DNA of 64,000 nt from Streptococcaceae bacterium AF77-01CM03A (GCA_027665725.1 JAQDDS010000001.1:1-64000), one strand, 5' to 3'. Counted from the stretch's first letter, positions 9,498-19,207 are shown. The notes: generated from the letters alone by a model not told the origin. A program made the numbers and translations.

Positions 9498-10676
9498 ATG
9501 ACACAACATCTTACTGCTGATGCACTTCGCAAGGACTTTCTTGCTGTTTTTGGTCAAGAAGCAGATCAAACCTTCTTCTCACCAGGCCGTATCAACTTGA
9601 TTGGGGAGCATACTGACTACAACGGTGGCCATGTTTTCCCAGCTGCTATTTCACTAGGAACTTACGGAGCAGCACGCAAGCGTGATGACCAAGTTTTGCG
9701 TTTCTACTCCGCAAACTTTGAGGACAAAGGCATTATCGAAGTTCCTCTGGCTGACCTTAAGTTTGAGAAGGAACACAACTGGACCAACTATCCAAAAGGT
9801 GTCCTTCATTTCTTGCAAGAAGCTGGGCATGTGATTGATAAAGGTTTTGATTTCTATGTCTATGGGAATATTCCAAATGGTGCTGGTTTGTCTTCATCTG
9901 CATCCTTAGAGCTTTTGACTGGTGTCGTGGCAGAGTACCTCTTTGACCTAAAATTGGATCGTCTAGATTTAGTAAAAATCGGGAAATTGACAGAGAATAA
10001 CTTTATTGGGGTTAACTCTGGTATCATGGACCAATTTGCTATCGGTATGGGGGCGGATCAACGTGCTATTTACCTTGATACCAATACTTTAGAATACGAC
10101 TTGGTTCCCCTTGATTTGAAGGACAATGTTGTCGTTATCATGAACACTAACAAACGCCGTGAACTTGCGGATTCTAAGTACAATGAACGTCGTGCTGAAT
10201 GTGAAAAAGCAGTAGAAGAACTCCAAGTGGCCTTGGACATTCAAACCTTGGGTGAATTGGATGAATGGGCTTTTGATGAATATAGCTACCTGATCAAAGA
10301 CGAAAATCGCTTGAAACGTGCGCGTCATGCAGTTCTTGAAAACCAACGTACGCTTAAAGCGCAAGCGGCTCTTCAAGCAGGAGATTTAGACAAGTTTGGT
10401 CGTTTGATGAATGCTTCTCATGTTTCACTTGAGCACGATTACGAAGTAACTGGTTTGGAATTAGATACCCTTGTTCATACGGCTTGGGCTCAAGAAGGTG
10501 TTCTCGGTGCTCGTATGACAGGAGCTGGCTTTGGTGGTTGTGCGATCGCCTTGGTTCAAAAGGATGCTGTTGAGTCCTTTAAAGAAGCTGTAGGCAAGCA
10601 CTATGAAGAAATCGTTGGTTACGCTCCAAGCTTCTATATCGCTGAAGTGGCAGGTGGAACTCGCGTTTTAGACTAG
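9498..10676 (+). CDS. galK: Galactokinase
   Basis: 392 residues, typical length. GHMP-kinase signatures are present: N-terminal galactose motif [15 protein letters not shown] (about 31-45), ATP-binding [13 protein letters not shown] and the C-terminal motif [14 protein letters not shown]. Phosphorylates galactose to galactose-1-phosphate as the first Leloir step; GalT, encoded downstream, uses the product. RBS AAAGGAG precedes the ATG at 9498. Confidence 0.97.
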   Translation: MTQHLTADALRKDFLAVFGQEADQTFFSPGRINLIGEHTDYNGGHVFPAAISLGTYGAARKRDDQVLRFYSANFEDKGIIEVPLADLKFEKEHNWTNYPKGVLHFLQEAGHVIDKGFDFYVYGNIPNGAGLSSSASLELLTGVVAEYLFDLKLDRLDLVKIGKLTENNFIGVNSGIMDQFAIGMGADQRAIYLDTNTLEYDLVPLDLKDNVVVIMNTNKRRELADSKYNERRAECEKAVEELQVALDIQTLGELDEWAFDEYSYLIKDENRLKRARHAVLENQRTLKAQAALQAGDLDKFGRLMNASHVSLEHDYEVTGLELDTLVHTAWAQEGVLGARMTGAGFGGCAIALVQKDAVESFKEAVGKHYEEIVGYAPSFYIAEVAGGTRVLD

Positions 10677-10687
10677 GAGAGAAGGAT

Positions 10688-11347
10688 ATGGAAGCTGTAA
10701 TATTTGATTTAGATGGCTTATTAGCCGATACTGAAATCATTTCTCTAAAAGTTTATCAAGAATTGCTTAGAGATTTTGGAATTCCTTTCACAGAAGAAAC
10801 TTATTCTAGAGACTACAGTGGACATAGGGAAGAGGAGAATGTTCAACGATTTTTGGACACCTATGATTTACCTTGGAACTTTGACCAAACCTTGGAAAAA
10901 GTTTATGAACTGGAAGCTCAAATCTTAGCCAAAGGTGTAAATTTAAAAAAAGGTGCTAAAAATTTGCTTACATATTTGCAAAGAGAAGGCATTCCAATCG
11001 CTTTAGCAACATCAAGTGTTGAATCTCGGGCCAGAATGATATTGGATAGCAATGGTATACTGTCCCTATTTGGCCATCTAGTTTTTGCAAAAGATGTGAA
11101 GCGAAGCAAACCATACCCTGATATATTTTTAAAGGCCTGCAGTGATTTGAACGTTTTACCAGAGAATTGCTTGGTACTAGAGGATAGTGAAGCAGGTATC
11201 GAAGCGGCATCTAGAGCTGGGATTCCAGTTATTTGTATTCCAGATTTAAAAATACCAGCACAGTTTTTCTTAAATAAAACAGAACAAGTTTTTCAGGATT
11301 TGGATGCTGTTAGAGACTATTTAGAAAGTAAGAAGGAGGTTTTCTAG
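10688..11347 (+). CDS. HAD-family phosphatase (beta-phosphoglucomutase-like) within the gal operon
   Basis: 219 residues. HAD motif [11 protein letters not shown] (nucleophile and acid Asp near residues 7 and 9), motif II TSS near 107, motif III Lys in KRSKPYPD, and motif [13 protein letters not shown]. The cap is helical (subclass I), as in sugar-phosphate phosphatases and beta-phosphoglucomutase. It lies between galK (11 bases) and galT (one-base overlap of its TAG with the GTG), so it is expressed with them. It could hydrolyse a sugar phosphate that builds up during galactose use, but this is only inferred. It looks more AT-rich than galK and galT. Confidence 0.85.
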   Translation: MEAVIFDLDGLLADTEIISLKVYQELLRDFGIPFTEETYSRDYSGHREEENVQRFLDTYDLPWNFDQTLEKVYELEAQILAKGVNLKKGAKNLLTYLQREGIPIALATSSVESRARMILDSNGILSLFGHLVFAKDVKRSKPYPDIFLKACSDLNVLPENCLVLEDSEAGIEAASRAGIPVICIPDLKIPAQFFLNKTEQVFQDLDAVRDYLESKKEVF

Positions 11348-12828
11348 TGACCTTAGTAGAAAGATTTGTTACCAAAGTCATTGCAGAAAGTACCTTTGAA
11401 GAGTTGGATCGGATTTATCTGACCAATCGTGTTTTAGCACTGGTGGGAGATGGGGTTATTGAAGTCAAGACTGACCAAGATAACTTGATTGACCTCAAAG
11501 ACCAGCTTGTTGAAGAAGCCGTTCGCTTGGAAACGATTGAAGATAGTCTGGCAGCGCGTGAAATTCTCGGTGCAGACCTCATGAACTTGGTAACCCCTTG
11601 TCCGAGCCAGGTCAATCGTGACTTTTGGAATACCTATGCCCAGTCACCAGAGCAGGCAATTGCGGACTTCTACCAACTCAGTCAAAAGAATGACTACATC
11701 AAACTAAAGGCTATTGCAAAAAATATTGCTTATCGTGTACCGTCTGACTACGGAGAACTGGAGATTACCATCAATCTGTCTAAGCCTGAAAAGGATCCGA
11801 AAGAGATTGCGGCAGCTAAGTTAGTCAAGTCTAGCAACTATCCTCAATGTCAGCTTTGTATGGAAAACGAAGGCTACCACGGTCGTGTCAATCATCCAGC
11901 TAGAAGCAATCACCGTATTATCCGTTTTGATATTTCTGGGCAGGAGTGGGGCTTCCAATATTCGCCTTATGCGTACTTTAATGAACACTGTATTTTCCTA
12001 GATAGCCAACATCGTCCCATGGCCATTAGTCGCCAAAGTTTTGAGCGTTTATTAGCAATCGTAGAGCAGTTTCCAGGCTATTTTGCAGGTTCGAATGCTG
12101 ACCTACCAATTGTGGGTGGCTCCATCCTGACGCATGACCATTATCAAGGTGGGCGACATGTCTTCCCAATGGAAGTGGCTCCTTTACAGAAAAGTTTTAC
12201 CTTTGAAGGTTTTGAATCTGTCAGAGCAGGGATTGTTCAGTGGCCTATGTCTGTGATTAGATTGACGTCGGATTCAAAAGACGATTTGACTAACCTTGCT
12301 GAGAAAATCTTACTGGCTTGGCGTCAATATTCAGATTCAAGTGTGCAGGTTTTGGCGGAAAGCAATGGAACTCCGCACCATACTATCACACCGATAGCCC
12401 GTAAACGAGATGGACAGTTTGAGTTGGACTTGGTTTTGAGAGACAATCAAACATCTCCAGAGCATCCAGATGGTATCTATCATCCCCACAAGGATGTCCA
12501 ACATATCAAGAAGGAAAATATCGGCTTGATAGAGGTCATGGGTTTGGCAATCTTGCCACCACGCTTGAAGGAAGAAGTGGAGCAAGTAGCAGCTTATCTA
12601 GTCGGAGAGGATGTTTCAGTTTCAGATTATCACCAAGAATGGGCGGATGAGTTGAAAGAATCCCATCCTGGATTGACTGACAAAGTACAAGCTCTTGAAA
12701 TCGTCCAAGAATCTGTTGGAAAAATCTTTGCTCGAGTTTTGGAAGATGCAGGAGTTTACAAGCAAACAGAAGAAGGACAAGCTGCCTTTATGCGCTTTGT
12801 GGAGCAGGTTGGTATTTTGCCCGAATAA
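11347..12828 (+). CDS. galT: UDP-glucose--hexose-1-phosphate uridylyltransferase
   Basis: 493 residues, the size of the Firmicutes GalT class. CQLC...CxxN-like segments and [15 protein letters not shown] near residue 340 are typical of this class. Transfers UMP from UDP-glucose to galactose-1-phosphate. It starts with GTG at 11347, preceded by AAGGAGG. No galE follows in the window. Confidence 0.95.
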   Translation: MTLVERFVTKVIAESTFEELDRIYLTNRVLALVGDGVIEVKTDQDNLIDLKDQLVEEAVRLETIEDSLAAREILGADLMNLVTPCPSQVNRDFWNTYAQSPEQAIADFYQLSQKNDYIKLKAIAKNIAYRVPSDYGELEITINLSKPEKDPKEIAAAKLVKSSNYPQCQLCMENEGYHGRVNHPARSNHRIIRFDISGQEWGFQYSPYAYFNEHCIFLDSQHRPMAISRQSFERLLAIVEQFPGYFAGSNADLPIVGGSILTHDHYQGGRHVFPMEVAPLQKSFTFEGFESVRAGIVQWPMSVIRLTSDSKDDLTNLAEKILLAWRQYSDSSVQVLAESNGTPHHTITPIARKRDGQFELDLVLRDNQTSPEHPDGIYHPHKDVQHIKKENIGLIEVMGLAILPPRLKEEVEQVAAYLVGEDVSVSDYHQEWADELKESHPGLTDKVQALEIVQESVGKIFARVLEDAGVYKQTEEGQAAFMRFVEQVGILPE

Positions 12829-12839
12829 GTGCTTCTCTC

Positions 12840-12868
12840 TTGCGTAGAGTCTTGAAAAGTAGTATCAT
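12840..12868 (+). promoter_or_regulatory. Promoter for the thioesterase gene
   Basis: TTGCGT (12840-12845), 17-base spacer, TATCAT (12863-12868), about 30 bases before the ATG. Confidence 0.5.
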
Positions 12869-12897
12869 AGTGTCGTTTGAAGTATCAGGAGGAACGT

Positions 12898-13302
12898 ATG
12901 AAAGATTTTCACTTTGACGCTATATCTGCCTTTGAAAATTACGAAATTGAAAAAATGAGAGACGGTCACGTGGTGGTGACGACAAAAGTAGTGGACTCTT
13001 CACTCAACTACTATGGAAATGCCCATGGAGGCTATCTATTTACCCTTTGTGACCAAATCAGTGGTCTTGTGGTGATTTCGCTAGGATTAGACGGGGTGAC
13101 ACTCCAGTCTTCCATCAACTATCTGAAAGCCGGAAATCTAGGGGATGTTCTCACTATCAAGGGAGAATGTGTCCACCAAGGACGTACCACTTGTGTCGTC
13201 GATGTTGACATCATCAACCAAGATGGCCGAAATGTCTGCAAGGCAACCTTCACCATGTTTGTCACAGGACAACGGTCAGAAGATAGACAGGTGAGGATAT
13301 AA
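12898..13302 (+). CDS. PaaI-type hotdog-fold thioesterase
   Basis: 134 residues. The motif NAHGGYLFTLCDQISGLV (about 38-55) is the hotdog active-site helix of PaaI-type acyl-CoA thioesterases. It probably hydrolyses an acyl- or aryl-CoA; the substrate is unknown. I start at ATG 12898 because a strong AGGAGG lies 5-10 bases upstream. The reading frame extends further upstream without an RBS. Confidence 0.85.
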   Translation: MKDFHFDAISAFENYEIEKMRDGHVVVTTKVVDSSLNYYGNAHGGYLFTLCDQISGLVVISLGLDGVTLQSSINYLKAGNLGDVLTIKGECVHQGRTTCVVDVDIINQDGRNVCKATFTMFVTGQRSEDRQVRI

Positions 13303-13381
13303 ATTAAAATGAGTAGATAGTTACGCCCTAAAAACCCAGAGTGTGTTCACTATCCGCAACTCTATAACTTTAAGGATATTT

Positions 13382-13411
13382 AAAAAGCGAGGTCTATTGA
13401 CTTCGCTTTTA
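13382..13411. terminator. Bidirectional terminator, thioesterase / XRE regulator
   Basis: AAAGCGA / TTCGCTTT stem with A/T tracts on both sides, overlapping the last bases of the convergent regulator gene. Confidence 0.65.
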
Positions 13412-14002
13412 TTTGATAGGGAAGAAAGTAAGTAAGAGCCAAGAAATCAGTAGAGTAATAGCGCCAACTCCAAGGCTAAATAGAATAGGAAGGATGATTC
13501 GTTGGTAGGGAGCTTTACCCCTTTCTTCGGCTTCTTCAATCTCGCTCAGACTGCGTCCTTGTTCATAGGCGACAATCTGGCGATAAGTACGAAGATTATG
13601 CTTTTTCTTGAATTTCTCAATGCGTAGGGCGTAGAATATAGCGACAGCAAGAATCAAGCAACTAATAGCGATGCCGTATCCATCCAAATAAAGAATGAGG
13701 GGAGTGCTGATGATAGGACTGCCAATTAGCAGTAAGCTAAAGACCACTTCATCTTTTTGATAGCGCATAAATTCTTGGTCGTGAATAATTTGTTTCATAG
13801 TTTCCAAATCTCCTTTTACTAGTTTGTCTAATGACACTTCAAAGACCTTGCTCAGCAAGAGTAGGTTTTGAATATCAGGGTAGGTCGCGCCACGCTCCCA
13901 GTTGGAAATGGATTGGCGACTGACAAAAATTATTTCAGCTAAATCATCTTGAGATAAATTTTTCTTTTTACGATAGTGCTGGATTTGTTTTCCGACTTGC
14001 AT
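13409..14002 (-). CDS. XRE-family regulator with C-terminal membrane segments
   Basis: 197 residues. An N-terminal Cro/CI helix-turn-helix (QVGKQIQHYRKKKNLSQDDLAEIIFVSRQSISNWERG, about 2-38) is followed by a linker and three hydrophobic segments (about 88-105, 110-125, 172-192). Membrane-bound XRE regulators of this kind are common in streptococci. The target is unknown. GAGG precedes the ATG at 14002, and two near-identical TATACAAAA stretches lie in its promoter region. Confidence 0.85.
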   Translation of the reverse strand: MQVGKQIQHYRKKKNLSQDDLAEIIFVSRQSISNWERGATYPDIQNLLLLSKVFEVSLDKLVKGDLETMKQIIHDQEFMRYQKDEVVFSLLLIGSPIISTPLILYLDGYGIAISCLILAVAIFYALRIEKFKKKHNLRTYRQIVAYEQGRSLSEIEEAEERGKAPYQRIILPILFSLGVGAITLLISWLLLTFFPIK

Positions 14003-14155
14003 AAAATTTCCTCGCTTTCTGATTTTATTCTACTCAATTATACAAAATTATACAAAAAACGGCTATCAAAGTTCTTTGACATGTTGATTTCATAGGCTTT
14101 AGCAAAGGTTTTGGTCACTGGATTTACAGGTCTGTCAATTCATGTTTACCTACTG

Positions 14156-14180
14156 AAAAAGAGGCTATCAGCCTCCTTTT
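14156..14180 (-). terminator. Terminator of the exoA-VOC operon
   Basis: GAGGCT-ATC-AGCCTC stem. On the reverse strand it is followed by a T run, directly after the VOC gene. Confidence 0.75.
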
Positions 14181-14182
14181 TC

Positions 14183-14569
14183 TTATTCACTAAATCTTAA
14201 AAAATAGCCATCTGGATCTAAAACTGCAAATTCATGAGGGTAGATATATTGTTCACCAACACGAAATTCTCTTTTAGTCAAAGGACGATGAATAGGATAG
14301 TTAGACTCGATTACTTTCTGATAGAGTCGAGGAACATCCTTGATGCCAAAGGAGATATTGACACCACGCCCGAAAGGATAAGTCAGTTGGGATAATTCTT
14401 CTGCGTTTCCTTCTTCTAGCATTAGCTGGCAATCCTCAAAAGAAAGGAAGAGGAATTTTTCTTCTGGGCGCTCGTATTCGATGGTAAAACCCAGTAAATC
14501 GCAGTAGAAGTGACGCGATTTCTCGATATCCGATACGACAAATTCAGGGATGACAGCTTGATAGTCCAT
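14183..14569 (-). CDS. VOC superfamily (glyoxalase/bleomycin-resistance-like) protein
   Basis: 128 residues with the repeated beta-alpha-beta-beta-beta pattern of the vicinal oxygen chelate fold (VISDIEKSRHFYCDLLGF near the N-terminus; FAVLDPDGYFLRFSE at the C-terminus, carrying the usual terminal Glu). The substrate is not predictable. AAGGAG precedes the ATG. It lies 11 bases downstream of exoA and is probably co-transcribed. Confidence 0.8.
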   Translation of the reverse strand: MDYQAVIPEFVVSDIEKSRHFYCDLLGFTIEYERPEEKFLFLSFEDCQLMLEEGNAEELSQLTYPFGRGVNISFGIKDVPRLYQKVIESNYPIHRPLTKREFRVGEQYIYPHEFAVLDPDGYFLRFSE

Positions 14570-14580
14570 TCGTTTTCTCC

Positions 14581-15408
14581 TTAGAAATCAATCTCCATGA
14601 CAATCGGTGTATGGTCTTGGCGTGCGCCTGAGTCAATCATGTCTGACTTGGTAACCTTGTCTGCTACACGGTTACTTGTGAGCCAGTAGTCGATTCTCCA
14701 GCCTGTGTTGTTGATTTTTGAAGTTTTGCTACGTTGTGCCCACCAAGTATAGCGTTCTGGCACATCGCCATGGATATGACGGAAGGTATCTGTAAATCCT
14801 TTGGATAAAAGGTTTGTAAATCCTTCACGTTCTTCGTCTGTAAATCCTGGTGAACGACGGTTACTGGCTGGGTTGGCAAGGTCAATTTCCTTGTGGGCAA
14901 CGTTGTAGTCTCCTGTTGCTAGGACAGGTTTTTGCTTGTCTAGTTGAGCCAAGTACTCTGCATATTTGATATCCCAGACTTGACGTTCTTCCAAGCGTTT
15001 GAGGCCATCACCAGCGTTTGGTGTGTAAACTTGAGTCACGAAAAATGTATCAAATTCTAGGGTAATGATGCGTCCTTCCGAGTCCATAGTAGAAGGAGCA
15101 CCGATTTCTGGAAAGCTGATGCTTGGAGTTAGTTCTTTCTTGTAGAGGAACATGGTTCCAGCATAGCCTTTACGAGCAGGCTCTTGAGAGGAACGCCAAG
15201 TATTTTCATATCCAGGGAAGAGTTCTTCTAACACCTCGAGATGTTTTTTAGTAGGCCCTGTAGCTGAAAGCTTGGTTTCTTGGATGGCGATGATATCAGC
15301 GTCTTCAGCAACCAATGTTTGGAGGACGTCTTGTGATAATTTCGCACGCGCAGAGTCGCTCGTCAATGCTGCATTGAGGGAATCAATATTCCATGAGATT
15401 AGTTTCAT
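14581..15408 (-). CDS. exoA: Exodeoxyribonuclease III / AP endonuclease ExoA
   Basis: 275 residues, the family length. Active-site motifs of the exonuclease III/EEP family: WNIDSLNA at the N-terminus, AIQETKL (metal-binding Glu), ATGDYNVAH (Asp, Asn), WRIDYWL and the final DHTPIVMEI (catalytic Asp-His). Acts in base-excision repair at abasic sites. First gene of a two-gene reverse-strand unit. Confidence 0.95.
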   Translation of the reverse strand: MKLISWNIDSLNAALTSDSARAKLSQDVLQTLVAEDADIIAIQETKLSATGPTKKHLEVLEELFPGYENTWRSSQEPARKGYAGTMFLYKKELTPSISFPEIGAPSTMDSEGRIITLEFDTFFVTQVYTPNAGDGLKRLEERQVWDIKYAEYLAQLDKQKPVLATGDYNVAHKEIDLANPASNRRSPGFTDEEREGFTNLLSKGFTDTFRHIHGDVPERYTWWAQRSKTSKINNTGWRIDYWLTSNRVADKVTKSDMIDSGARQDHTPIVMEIDF

Positions 15409-15479
15409 AGTTTATTCCTTTTCATTCAGATTCTAGACAATATTATACCAGAAAAAGGACTATTTCCCCAGCGTATAGT

Positions 15480-15508
15480 TTGAAAAATCAAGGTCATTCC
15501 TATATAAT
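15480..15508 (+). promoter_or_regulatory. Promoter for the ABC exporter operon
   Basis: TTGAAA (15480-15485), 17-base spacer, TATAAT (15503-15508). This gives a leader of about 155 bases before the start codon at 15671. Confidence 0.65.
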
Positions 15509-15540
15509 AAAGAATGATTTATGTAAAAGATTGAAAATAA

Positions 15541-15576
15541 ATGAAATGTTACTCCTTTGAGTATCTTTATCGCTGA
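15541..15576 (+). CDS. Possible leader peptide, 11 codons
   Basis: ATG AAA TGT ... CGC TGA encodes MKCYSFEYLYR in the leader of the ABC exporter. There is no good ribosome binding site. If the frame shifts by one base before the stop, it stays open to 15616 (AEYDKVQVSVITYE), so it might instead be the remnant of a slightly longer peptide gene. The attenuator-like hairpin follows at 15621. Confidence 0.3.
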   Translation: MKCYSFEYLYR

Positions 15577-15620
15577 ATATGACAAAGTTCAAGTGAGTGT
15601 CATCACCTATGAATAGGAAA

Positions 15621-15650
15621 AACCTGAGGCAATCGCCTCAGGTTTCCATT
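15621..15650 (+). terminator. Attenuator-like hairpin upstream of the ABC exporter
   Basis: AACCTGAGGC-AATC-GCCTCAGGTT, a perfect 10-bp stem with a four-base loop, followed by only a modest T-rich tail (TTCCATTTG). It lies inside the leader, 27 bases before the start codon. It may terminate a fraction of transcripts. Confidence 0.5.
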
Positions 15651-15670
15651 TGTCATTAGAAAGGAATTTT

Positions 15671-17416
15671 ATGTCCATCATCCAAAAACTCTGGTGGTTT
15701 TTTAAATTAGAAAAACGCCGTTACCTAGTTGGAATTGTAGCTTTGGTTTTGGTTTCTGTACTAAACCTCATCCCACCTATGGTCATGGGGCGCGTGATCG
15801 ATGCCATCACTTCGGGACGATTAACACAAGATGAGCTCCTGCTTCATCTCTTTTATCTCCTGCTGGCAGCTTTCGGGATGTACTACCTGCGTTATGTTTG
15901 GCGCATGTATATCCTAGGGACCTCCTACCGACTTGGACAAATCATGCGTTCAAGACTATTTGAGCACTTTACAAAAATGTCGCCTGCTTTTTATCAGAAT
16001 TATCGGACCGGGGATTTGATGGCTCACGCAACCAATGATATCAATGCTCTGACTCGTTTGGCTGGTGGAGGTGTCATGTCGGCAGTAGATGCCTCAATCA
16101 CAGCCTTGGTGACTTTACTGACTATGCTCTTTAGCATCTCGTGGCAGATGACCTTGGTTGCTATTTTTCCCTTGCCATTTATGGCCTATGCGACTAGTCG
16201 TCTGGGGAGAAAGACCCACAAAGCTTTTGGCGAATCGCAAGCAGCCTTTTCTGAACTCAACAATAAGGTTCAGGAGTCTGTAGCAGGTATTAAGGTAACC
16301 AAATCCTTTGGCTATCAGTCTGACGAGTTGGATTCTTTCCAGGAAGTCAATGATTTAACCTTCCAAAAGAATCTGCAAACCATGAAATATGATAGCCTCT
16401 TTGACCCGATGGTTCTGCTTTTTGTTGGTTCTTCTTATGCCTTAACTCTTTTGGTCGGTGCCTTTATGGTACAAGCGGGGCAGGTGACTGTTGGGAATCT
16501 GGTCACTTTTATCTCTTACTTGGATATGCTGGTCTGGCCTTTGATGGCAATTGGTTTTCTCTTTAATATCACTCAGAGAGGAAAAGTTTCTTACCAACGG
16601 ATTGAGAGTCTCTTGTCTCAAGAATCACCTGTGAAAAATCCAGAGTCTCCACTTGACGGGATTGAAAATGGGCGTTTAGACTATGCCATTGATAGTTTTG
16701 CCTTTGAAGACGAGGAGACGCTGCGAGATATTTACTTTAGTCTTGAAAAAGGGCAAACTCTGGGCTTAGTTGGGCAAACTGGTTCAGGAAAAACAGCTCT
16801 GATTAAATTGCTCCTACGTGAGTATGACGTTGATCAAGGAGCCATTTATCTAAATGGGCATGACATTCGTGACTATCGACTAGCTGACTTACGTAGTTTG
16901 ATGGGTTACGTCCCACAGGACCAATTTCTCTTTGCTAGCTCTATCCTAGACAATATTCGATTTGGGAATCCTGACTTGCCTTTCTCAAAAGTAGAAGAAG
17001 CAACCAAGTTGGCTCAAGTCTATCAAGATATTCAAGCCATGCCCCAGGGATTTGAAACGGTTATCGGCGAAAAAGGTGTCAGTCTATCTGGTGGACAAAA
17101 GCAACGTCTGGCTATGAGTCGGGCTATGATTTTAAATCCTGATATCCTGATTTTAGATGATTCCTTGTCAGCTGTAGACGCCAAGACGGAGTTCGCAATC
17201 ATCGATAATCTCAAGGAAACTCGCAGAGATAAAACGACCATTATCACTGCCCATCGTCTCAGTGCAGTTGTTCATGCGGATTTGATTTTGGTCATGCAGG
17301 ATGGTCGTATCATTGAGCGAGGGACACACGAAGACTTACTCGCCTTGGATGGTTGGTATGCACAAACCTACCAGTCTCAACAGTTAGAAATGAAAGGAGA
17401 AGAAGATGCGCAATAA
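15671..17416 (+). CDS. Heterodimeric ABC exporter, subunit 1 (degenerate ATP site half)
   Basis: 581 residues. Six-helix ABC exporter membrane domain (about 15-300) and a nucleotide-binding domain with Walker A GQTGSGKTA, signature LSGGQKQR and Walker B LILDDS. The residue after the Walker B Asp is Asp rather than the catalytic Glu. This is typical of the TM287/BmrC-like subunit of heterodimeric multidrug exporters. AAAGGA supports ATG 15671. The partner gene starts 10 bases before this gene's stop. Likely exports drugs or peptides; the substrate is unknown. Confidence 0.88.
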   Translation: MSIIQKLWWFFKLEKRRYLVGIVALVLVSVLNLIPPMVMGRVIDAITSGRLTQDELLLHLFYLLLAAFGMYYLRYVWRMYILGTSYRLGQIMRSRLFEHFTKMSPAFYQNYRTGDLMAHATNDINALTRLAGGGVMSAVDASITALVTLLTMLFSISWQMTLVAIFPLPFMAYATSRLGRKTHKAFGESQAAFSELNNKVQESVAGIKVTKSFGYQSDELDSFQEVNDLTFQKNLQTMKYDSLFDPMVLLFVGSSYALTLLVGAFMVQAGQVTVGNLVTFISYLDMLVWPLMAIGFLFNITQRGKVSYQRIESLLSQESPVKNPESPLDGIENGRLDYAIDSFAFEDEETLRDIYFSLEKGQTLGLVGQTGSGKTALIKLLLREYDVDQGAIYLNGHDIRDYRLADLRSLMGYVPQDQFLFASSILDNIRFGNPDLPFSKVEEATKLAQVYQDIQAMPQGFETVIGEKGVSLSGGQKQRLAMSRAMILNPDILILDDSLSAVDAKTEFAIIDNLKETRRDKTTIITAHRLSAVVHADLILVMQDGRIIERGTHEDLLALDGWYAQTYQSQQLEMKGEEDAQ

Positions 17417-19148
17417 ACAAGAACAATGGGCTGTATTGAAGCGTTTGTTGTCTTATCTTAAGCCCTATGGTCTCCTAACCTTTTTAGCCTTAGCCTTTCT
17501 CCTTATGACGACTGTTATTAAGAGCGTTATTCCCCTAGTAGCTTCTCACTTTATCGACCAGTATCTACATAATCTCAACCAGCTTGCCGTTACAGTCTTA
17601 CTGGCCTACTATGGTCTCTACATTCTTCAAACCATTGTCCAATATGTGGGGAATCTCCTTTTTGCGCGCGTGTCCTACAGCATCGTTAGAGATATCCGAC
17701 GTGATGCCTTTGCCAATATGGAGAAGCTAGGCATGTCTTATTTTGATAAAACACCTGCAGGTTCCATCGTTTCTCGTTTGACCAATGACACTGAGACTAT
17801 TAGCGATATGTTTTCAGGAATCTTATCCAGCTTTATCTCAGCAGTCTTTATCTTTGTGACAACCCTTTATACCATGCTTGTTCTGGACTATCGTCTGACA
17901 GCTTTAGTATTGCTTTTTCTACCTTTGATTTTTCTTTTGGTCAATCTCTACCGTAAAAAATCCGTCAAGGTCATCGAAAAAACAAGAAGTCTCTTATCAG
18001 ATATTAACAGTAAGCTAGCTGAAAATATCGAAGGGATTCGCATTATTCAAGCCTTTAATCAAGAAAAGCGCCTGCAAGAAGAGTTTGATGAGATAAACCA
18101 GGAGCACCTAGTCTACGCCAACCGTTCGGTAGCCCTTGACTCTCTCTTCCTACGTCCGGCCATGAGTTTGTTGAAGCTATTGGGGTATGCGGTTTTGATG
18201 GCTTACTTTGGCTATCGTGGTCTTTATCTGGGGATAACAGCAGGAACCATGTATGCTTTTATCCAGTACATCAATCGTCTCTTTGATCCCCTCATCGAGG
18301 TGACACAGAACTTTTCTACCCTTCAGACATCTATGGTATCAGCAGGTCGTGTCTTTGCACTTATCGATGAGACCAACTATGAACCGGCCCAAGAAAATGG
18401 ACAAGCAGAGATTAGAGAAGGAAATATCCGTTTTGAACATGTGTCCTTCTCTTATGACGGGAAACACCAGATTCTCGATGGTATTTCCTTTACCGTCAAT
18501 AAAGGTGAAACCATCGCCTTTGTCGGACATACTGGTTCTGGGAAATCTTCTATCATTAATGTTCTCATGCGCTTTTATGAATTTCAGTCAGGTCGAGTTC
18601 TCTTAGATGGTGTGGATATTCGTAAGTATAGCCAAGAGGAGTTGAGAAAAAATATCGGTCTGGTTCTACAGGAACCTTTCCTCTATCATGGGACCATCAA
18701 GTCCAATATCGCCATGTACCAAGATATCAGCGATGACCAGGTTAAGGCTGCGGCAGAATTTGTCGATGCAGATTCTTTCATTCGGGATCTTCCATTAGGC
18801 TATGATGCCCCTGTGTCTGAGCGTGGTTCGAGTTTTTCAACTGGTCAACGTCAGCTTCTTGCTTTTGCTAGAACCGTTGCCAGTCAACCGAAAATTCTGA
18901 TTTTGGATGAAGCGACAGCCAATATTGACTCTGAAACAGAAGCCTTGGTCCAAAATTCCCTAGCCAAGATGAGACAGGGCCGGACAACCATTGCCATCGC
19001 CCATCGTCTTTCTACTATCCAAGATGCTAATTGTATCTATGTACTAGATAAGGGACGAATCATCGAGAGTGGCACCCACGAGGAACTTTTAGCCCTGGGA
19101 GGTACCTATCACAAGATGTATAGTTTACAAGCAGGAGCTCTGTCCTAA
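17406..19148 (+). CDS. Heterodimeric ABC exporter, subunit 2 (catalytic half)
   Basis: 580 residues with the same membrane-plus-ATPase layout. Walker A GHTGSGKSS, Walker B LILDEAT with the catalytic Glu, and H-loop IAHRLS are intact, but the signature reads FSTGQRQ instead of LSGGQ. So in the dimer one ATP site (Walker motifs here, LSGGQ of subunit 1) is complete and the other is degenerate, as in BmrCD and TM287/288. It starts inside the end of subunit 1, so the two are made in step. Confidence 0.88.
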   Translation: MRNKQEQWAVLKRLLSYLKPYGLLTFLALAFLLMTTVIKSVIPLVASHFIDQYLHNLNQLAVTVLLAYYGLYILQTIVQYVGNLLFARVSYSIVRDIRRDAFANMEKLGMSYFDKTPAGSIVSRLTNDTETISDMFSGILSSFISAVFIFVTTLYTMLVLDYRLTALVLLFLPLIFLLVNLYRKKSVKVIEKTRSLLSDINSKLAENIEGIRIIQAFNQEKRLQEEFDEINQEHLVYANRSVALDSLFLRPAMSLLKLLGYAVLMAYFGYRGLYLGITAGTMYAFIQYINRLFDPLIEVTQNFSTLQTSMVSAGRVFALIDETNYEPAQENGQAEIREGNIRFEHVSFSYDGKHQILDGISFTVNKGETIAFVGHTGSGKSSIINVLMRFYEFQSGRVLLDGVDIRKYSQEELRKNIGLVLQEPFLYHGTIKSNIAMYQDISDDQVKAAAEFVDADSFIRDLPLGYDAPVSERGSSFSTGQRQLLAFARTVASQPKILILDEATANIDSETEALVQNSLAKMRQGRTTIAIAHRLSTIQDANCIYVLDKGRIIESGTHEELLALGGTYHKMYSLQAGALS

Positions 19149-19198
19149 GGAAGAATTCCTTTAAAATACAGATTTCTTGCACCGCCTCTTTCATTTTG

Positions 19199-19207
19199 TG
19201 GTATAAT
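19199..19207 (+). promoter_or_regulatory. Extended -10 promoter for the sugar transferase gene
   Basis: TG-G-TATAAT (19199-19207), with a possible weak TTGCAC further upstream. Confidence 0.6.

Noticed and set aside
13365-13382. TTTAAG-N5-TTTAAA resembling a CiaR binding site
   Set aside because: The second half does not match TTTAAG, and it lies between two convergent genes where no promoter is expected.
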